Of a stretch of 64,000 nucleotides of DNA, positions 61,490-64,000 are shown piece by piece (positions within the stretch are counted from its first letter, which is position 1; each line of letters begins with the position of its first letter). Source of the DNA: Streptomyces phaeofaciens (GTDB taxonomy: Bacteria > Actinomycetota > Actinomycetes > Streptomycetales > Streptomycetaceae); assembly GCF_014648915.1 (NCBI RefSeq), contig NZ_BMSA01000035.1:1-64000 (forward strand). Reading direction: 5' to 3'. Position numbers and translations under genes: made by a program. The notes beneath the pieces were generated by a model that saw only the letters and a list, made by a program, of their open reading frames with translations, ran no database searches and was not told the origin of the DNA.

Positions 61490-63076
61490 TCACACGGAGA
61501 CGCGGGACTCCGCGACCTCGCGGGGCGCGGGCAGCTCCACCTCGGCCGCCGGCATCTCGCACTGCATCGTCCGCGGCAGCCGCAGCGCCATCACCGCGCC
61601 CAGCAGCAACAACCCCGCGCTCACCAGCAACGTCACATGCAGCCCGTGCACGAAACAGTCCCGGGCCGCCCGGCGCAGCGCCACCCCGACCGGCCCGCCC
61701 AGCTGCGCGGCGACCTCGTAGGCCTCGCCCAGCGAGTGCCCCGCCGAGGCCGACGCCGACGCCGGCACCCCGGGCACCGAGCTGAGCCCGGGCGCGTACG
61801 CGGCGTTCATGACACTGCCCAGCAGGGCGATCCCGATCCCCGCCCCCAGCTGGTACGACGTCTCGCCGATCGCCGCCGCGCCGCCCGCCTGCTCCGGCGG
61901 AGCCTCGCTCAGCATCGACTCGTACGCCGCGAACAGCGTCGTCTCCAGGCCGAACCCGAGCAGCACGAACCCGCACAGCAGCAGCCCCGGGTTGTCCGAC
62001 TGACCCATCGCGGTCAGTGTCAGCACCGCGACGGCGGTGAGGCAGAACCCTCCGCAGACCATCCGCCGGGGCCCGAACCTCCGCAGCAGTTTCGCCCCGG
62101 CCAGCCCCGCCGCCATCGCCGCGAAGGTCAGCGGCAGCAGTCGCAGGCCGGTCTCCAGCGGCGACAGTCCCAGCACCAGCTGGAGGTACTGCGCGGCGAT
62201 CAGCTCCAGGCCGACCAGTGCCAGCATCGCCAGCACGATGCACCCCACCGAGGTGCTGAACGCCGGCCGCCCGAACATCCGCAGGTCCACCAGCGGATAC
62301 GTGCGCCGGCGCTGCCGGCGGACGAACAGCACGAGCAGGACCGCGCCGACCACCAGCGGCACCACGGTGAACACGCCGAGTTCCCCGCCGCCCAGCCGCT
62401 TCACGGCGAGGACGACGGCGAACAGCCCGGCCGCCGCCATCAGGGCGCCGATCACGTCCCAGGGGCCCTTCGCCGTGCCGCGCGACTCGGGCAGCAGCAG
62501 ACGTCCCACCGGCAGGCTGACCAGCATCAGCGGGATGTTGACGAGGAAGACCGACCCCCACCAGAAGTGTTCGAGGAGGAAGCCGCCGAGCAGCGGCCCG
62601 ACCGCCGCGCCGACCGCGGCCACCGCGCTCCAGATGCCGATCGCGAGAGCACGCTCGCGCCGGTCGGGAAAGACCTGGCGCAGGATCGACAGCGTGGCCG
62701 GCATGATCATCGCACCGCCGACGCCGAGCAGCCCCCGCGCCAGGATCAGCACCTGGGCGCTCGGGGCGAAGGCCGCCAGGGCGGAGGCGACGCCGAACAG
62801 GGTGTAGCCGAGCAGCAGGACCCGGCGGCGGCCGACCCTGTCGCCGAGCGTGCCGAAGAGGATCAGCAGCGAGGCGCAGACCAGTGGATAGGTGTCGACG
62901 ATCCAGAGCAGCTCGATCGCGCCGGGCCGCAGGTCCTCGGTGACGGCGGGCACCGCGACGTGCAGCACGGTCGCGTCGACCGCGACCAGGAGCAGGCTGA
63001 CGCAGAGCACCACGAGCACACCGGCCCCGGCCGCCCGACGGCGCAGCCCAGCGGCGGCCGTGGTCGTCCCGGACAT
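61490..63076 (-). CDS. DHA2-family MFS drug exporter
   Basis: Integral membrane protein of 528 residues with 14 predicted segments, as in EmrB/QacA transporters that expel drugs using the proton gradient. Motifs include TVLHVAVPAVTEDLRPGAIELLWIVDTYPL, GTLGDRVGRRRVLLLG and ARGLLGVGGAMIMPATLSILRQVFPDRRERALAIGIW. A long loop before the last segments and a short acidic tail follow. ATG 63076 has GGGAGGTA upstream. No regulator gene is adjacent. The substrate is unknown. Confidence 0.92.
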   Translation of the reverse strand: MSGTTTAAAGLRRRAAGAGVLVVLCVSLLLVAVDATVLHVAVPAVTEDLRPGAIELLWIVDTYPLVCASLLILFGTLGDRVGRRRVLLLGYTLFGVASALAAFAPSAQVLILARGLLGVGGAMIMPATLSILRQVFPDRRERALAIGIWSAVAAVGAAVGPLLGGFLLEHFWWGSVFLVNIPLMLVSLPVGRLLLPESRGTAKGPWDVIGALMAAAGLFAVVLAVKRLGGGELGVFTVVPLVVGAVLLVLFVRRQRRRTYPLVDLRMFGRPAFSTSVGCIVLAMLALVGLELIAAQYLQLVLGLSPLETGLRLLPLTFAAMAAGLAGAKLLRRFGPRRMVCGGFCLTAVAVLTLTAMGQSDNPGLLLCGFVLLGFGLETTLFAAYESMLSEAPPEQAGGAAAIGETSYQLGAGIGIALLGSVMNAAYAPGLSSVPGVPASASASAGHSLGEAYEVAAQLGGPVGVALRRAARDCFVHGLHVTLLVSAGLLLLGAVMALRLPRTMQCEMPAAEVELPAPREVAESRVSV

Positions 63077-63323
63077 GTACGTACCTCCCAGGTGTCCCTC
63101 GGTCCGGCGGGCTCACGGGGTGGGGACTCCCCGTGGCTCGGCCGGAGAGGAGCGGTGGTCTCCGGCCCGCGCAAACGAACACGAGTGGAACGCAGCGTAC
63201 GCGAGTTCGCGCCAGGGCCACGTGGCGGACCTCTCACACTCCACGGCGAACCCATGTGGCGTACGCCACTCCCGAAGGACCCGCCCGGCGCCCGTCCGGA
63301 CACCCCCGCCGATAATCGAGCCC

Positions 63324-64000
63324 GTGACCGATCTCGAGACGCGCGCGGCGCCCACCGGCCCTTCCGCCCTGCGGCGGGCGGCGCCCGCCCTGCTGGGGTA
63401 CGCGGCCGTGCGGGCCACGGGCCTGCTCGCCCTCGCCCTGTGGAGCGCCGCCCGCGACAAGAGCGCTCACACGCTGCTCACCGCCCGCTGGGACGCCCTG
63501 TGGTACACGAGGGTGGCCGAGCTGGGCTACGGCTACGAGGTCCGGCTGCCGAACGGCGACGTCCACTCCAATCTCGCCTTCTTCCCGCTGCTGCCGTGGC
63601 TGGAAGGGCTGCTGCACGCGGTGACCCCGCTGTCGTACGCCGACGCGGGGCTCGTGGTCTCGCTGCTCTCCTCGCTCGCGGCGGCCTGGGGGATCTTCGC
63701 GGTCGCCGACCATGTGTACGGACCGCGGGCGGGGGTGTGCGCGGCCCTGGTGTGGGCCCTGCTGCCGGTCGGGATCGTGCAGTCGATGGCGTACAGCGAG
63801 TCACTGTTCACCGCGCTGGCCGCCTGGTCGCTGTACGCGCTGCTCACCGGGCGCTGGGTGACCGCGGGCCTGCTCGCGTCGCTGTGCGGGCTGACCCGGC
63901 CGGTGGGGCTCGCGGTGGTCGCGGCGGTGTGGGCGGCCGGCGCGGCGTCCTTCCTCCGGGACCGGGGCACCTGGCCGGCGTCCCTCGTCCGGGACCGGGG
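63324..64000 (+). CDS. PIG-V-like mannosyltransferase, 3' end beyond the window
   Basis: Start of a polytopic membrane protein, open from GTG 63324 to the window edge (225 codons seen). It has several hydrophobic segments and the motif TARWDALWYTRVAELGYG near residues 53-70, then HSNLAFFPLLPWL, which is typical of GPI mannosyltransferase 2 (PIG-V) relatives that use polyprenyl-linked mannose. It would act at the outer face of the membrane. A GATAAT hexamer ends seven bases before the GTG and no ribosome binding site is present, so the message may be leaderless. The C-terminus is not in the window. Confidence 0.8.
   Translation, partial: MTDLETRAAPTGPSALRRAAPALLGYAAVRATGLLALALWSAARDKSAHTLLTARWDALWYTRVAELGYGYEVRLPNGDVHSNLAFFPLLPWLEGLLHAVTPLSYADAGLVVSLLSSLAAAWGIFAVADHVYGPRAGVCAALVWALLPVGIVQSMAYSESLFTALAAWSLYALLTGRWVTAGLLASLCGLTRPVGLAVVAAVWAAGAASFLRDRGTWPASLVRDR

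Overview
The window is a 64 kb stretch of high-GC actinobacterial chromosome, almost certainly Streptomyces. The signs are strong third-position GC bias, very tight gene packing, GTG and TTG starts behind GGAGG-type ribosome binding sites, several secreted hydrolases, a SepF-like protein, a conservon-type GTPase and an LAETG sorting signal. From memory only, the order of recognisable genes (alcohol/aldehyde dehydrogenase, citrate transporter, hmgA, kinase next to a GDSL lipase, LPMO, lipase, dnaE2, sflA, acyl-CoA dehydrogenase) resembles the SCO1705-SCO1750 part of S. coelicolor. I saw no tRNA, rRNA, CRISPR array, transposase or integrase.

Layout. 0.1-14.5 kb holds an ArsR-type regulator, a DMT exporter, an aldehyde/alcohol dehydrogenase operon behind a palindromic operator, an orphan sugar-type ABC ATPase, a class F sortase with a surface protein, a citrate transporter with an MFS permease, and a molybdopterin oxidoreductase with a TetR regulator. 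14.6-21.9 kb holds hmgA with a GntR regulator, a stand-alone protein resembling the C-terminal part of type ISP restriction enzymes, a TetR regulator divergent from a DrrAB-type exporter with twin operators, and a CoA-transferase. 22.0-28.7 kb is a compact ECF-sigma locus: sigma factor and zinc-finger anti-sigma factor on the minus strand, and DUF4331 protein, TPR membrane protein and NicO-type metal transporter on the plus strand. The two divergent promoters carry the same sigma-K-like motif with identical spacing.

28.8-43 kb contains a Ser/Thr kinase, a GDSL lipase, a subtilisin-like protease, a two-glycosyltransferase plus deacetylase operon with a long leader, an AAA ATPase, small regulators and acetyltransferases, a 44-residue ORF behind 20-bp direct repeats, a sortase-anchored LPMO and a second lipase. 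43-51.8 kb holds a MarR/cupin pair with a double operator, the damage-inducible dnaE2-imuB pair behind two LexA-like boxes, and two streptogrisin-type proteases flanking a stomatin-like protein. 52.5-57.3 kb is a polar amino acid ABC importer whose operon includes a large FAD/NAD(P)-binding enzyme. 57.3-64 kb has an orphan CvnD-like GTPase, a Cys-rich DUF5685 protein, sflA, an acyl-CoA dehydrogenase whose operator matches that of the aldehyde dehydrogenase 57 kb away, a DHA2 drug exporter and the start of a PIG-V-like mannosyltransferase that runs off the end.

The strongest candidate for a little-described system is the ECF-sigma/DUF4331/TPR/NicO locus. The shared operator of the two dehydrogenase units and the importer-plus-oxidoreductase operon come next.
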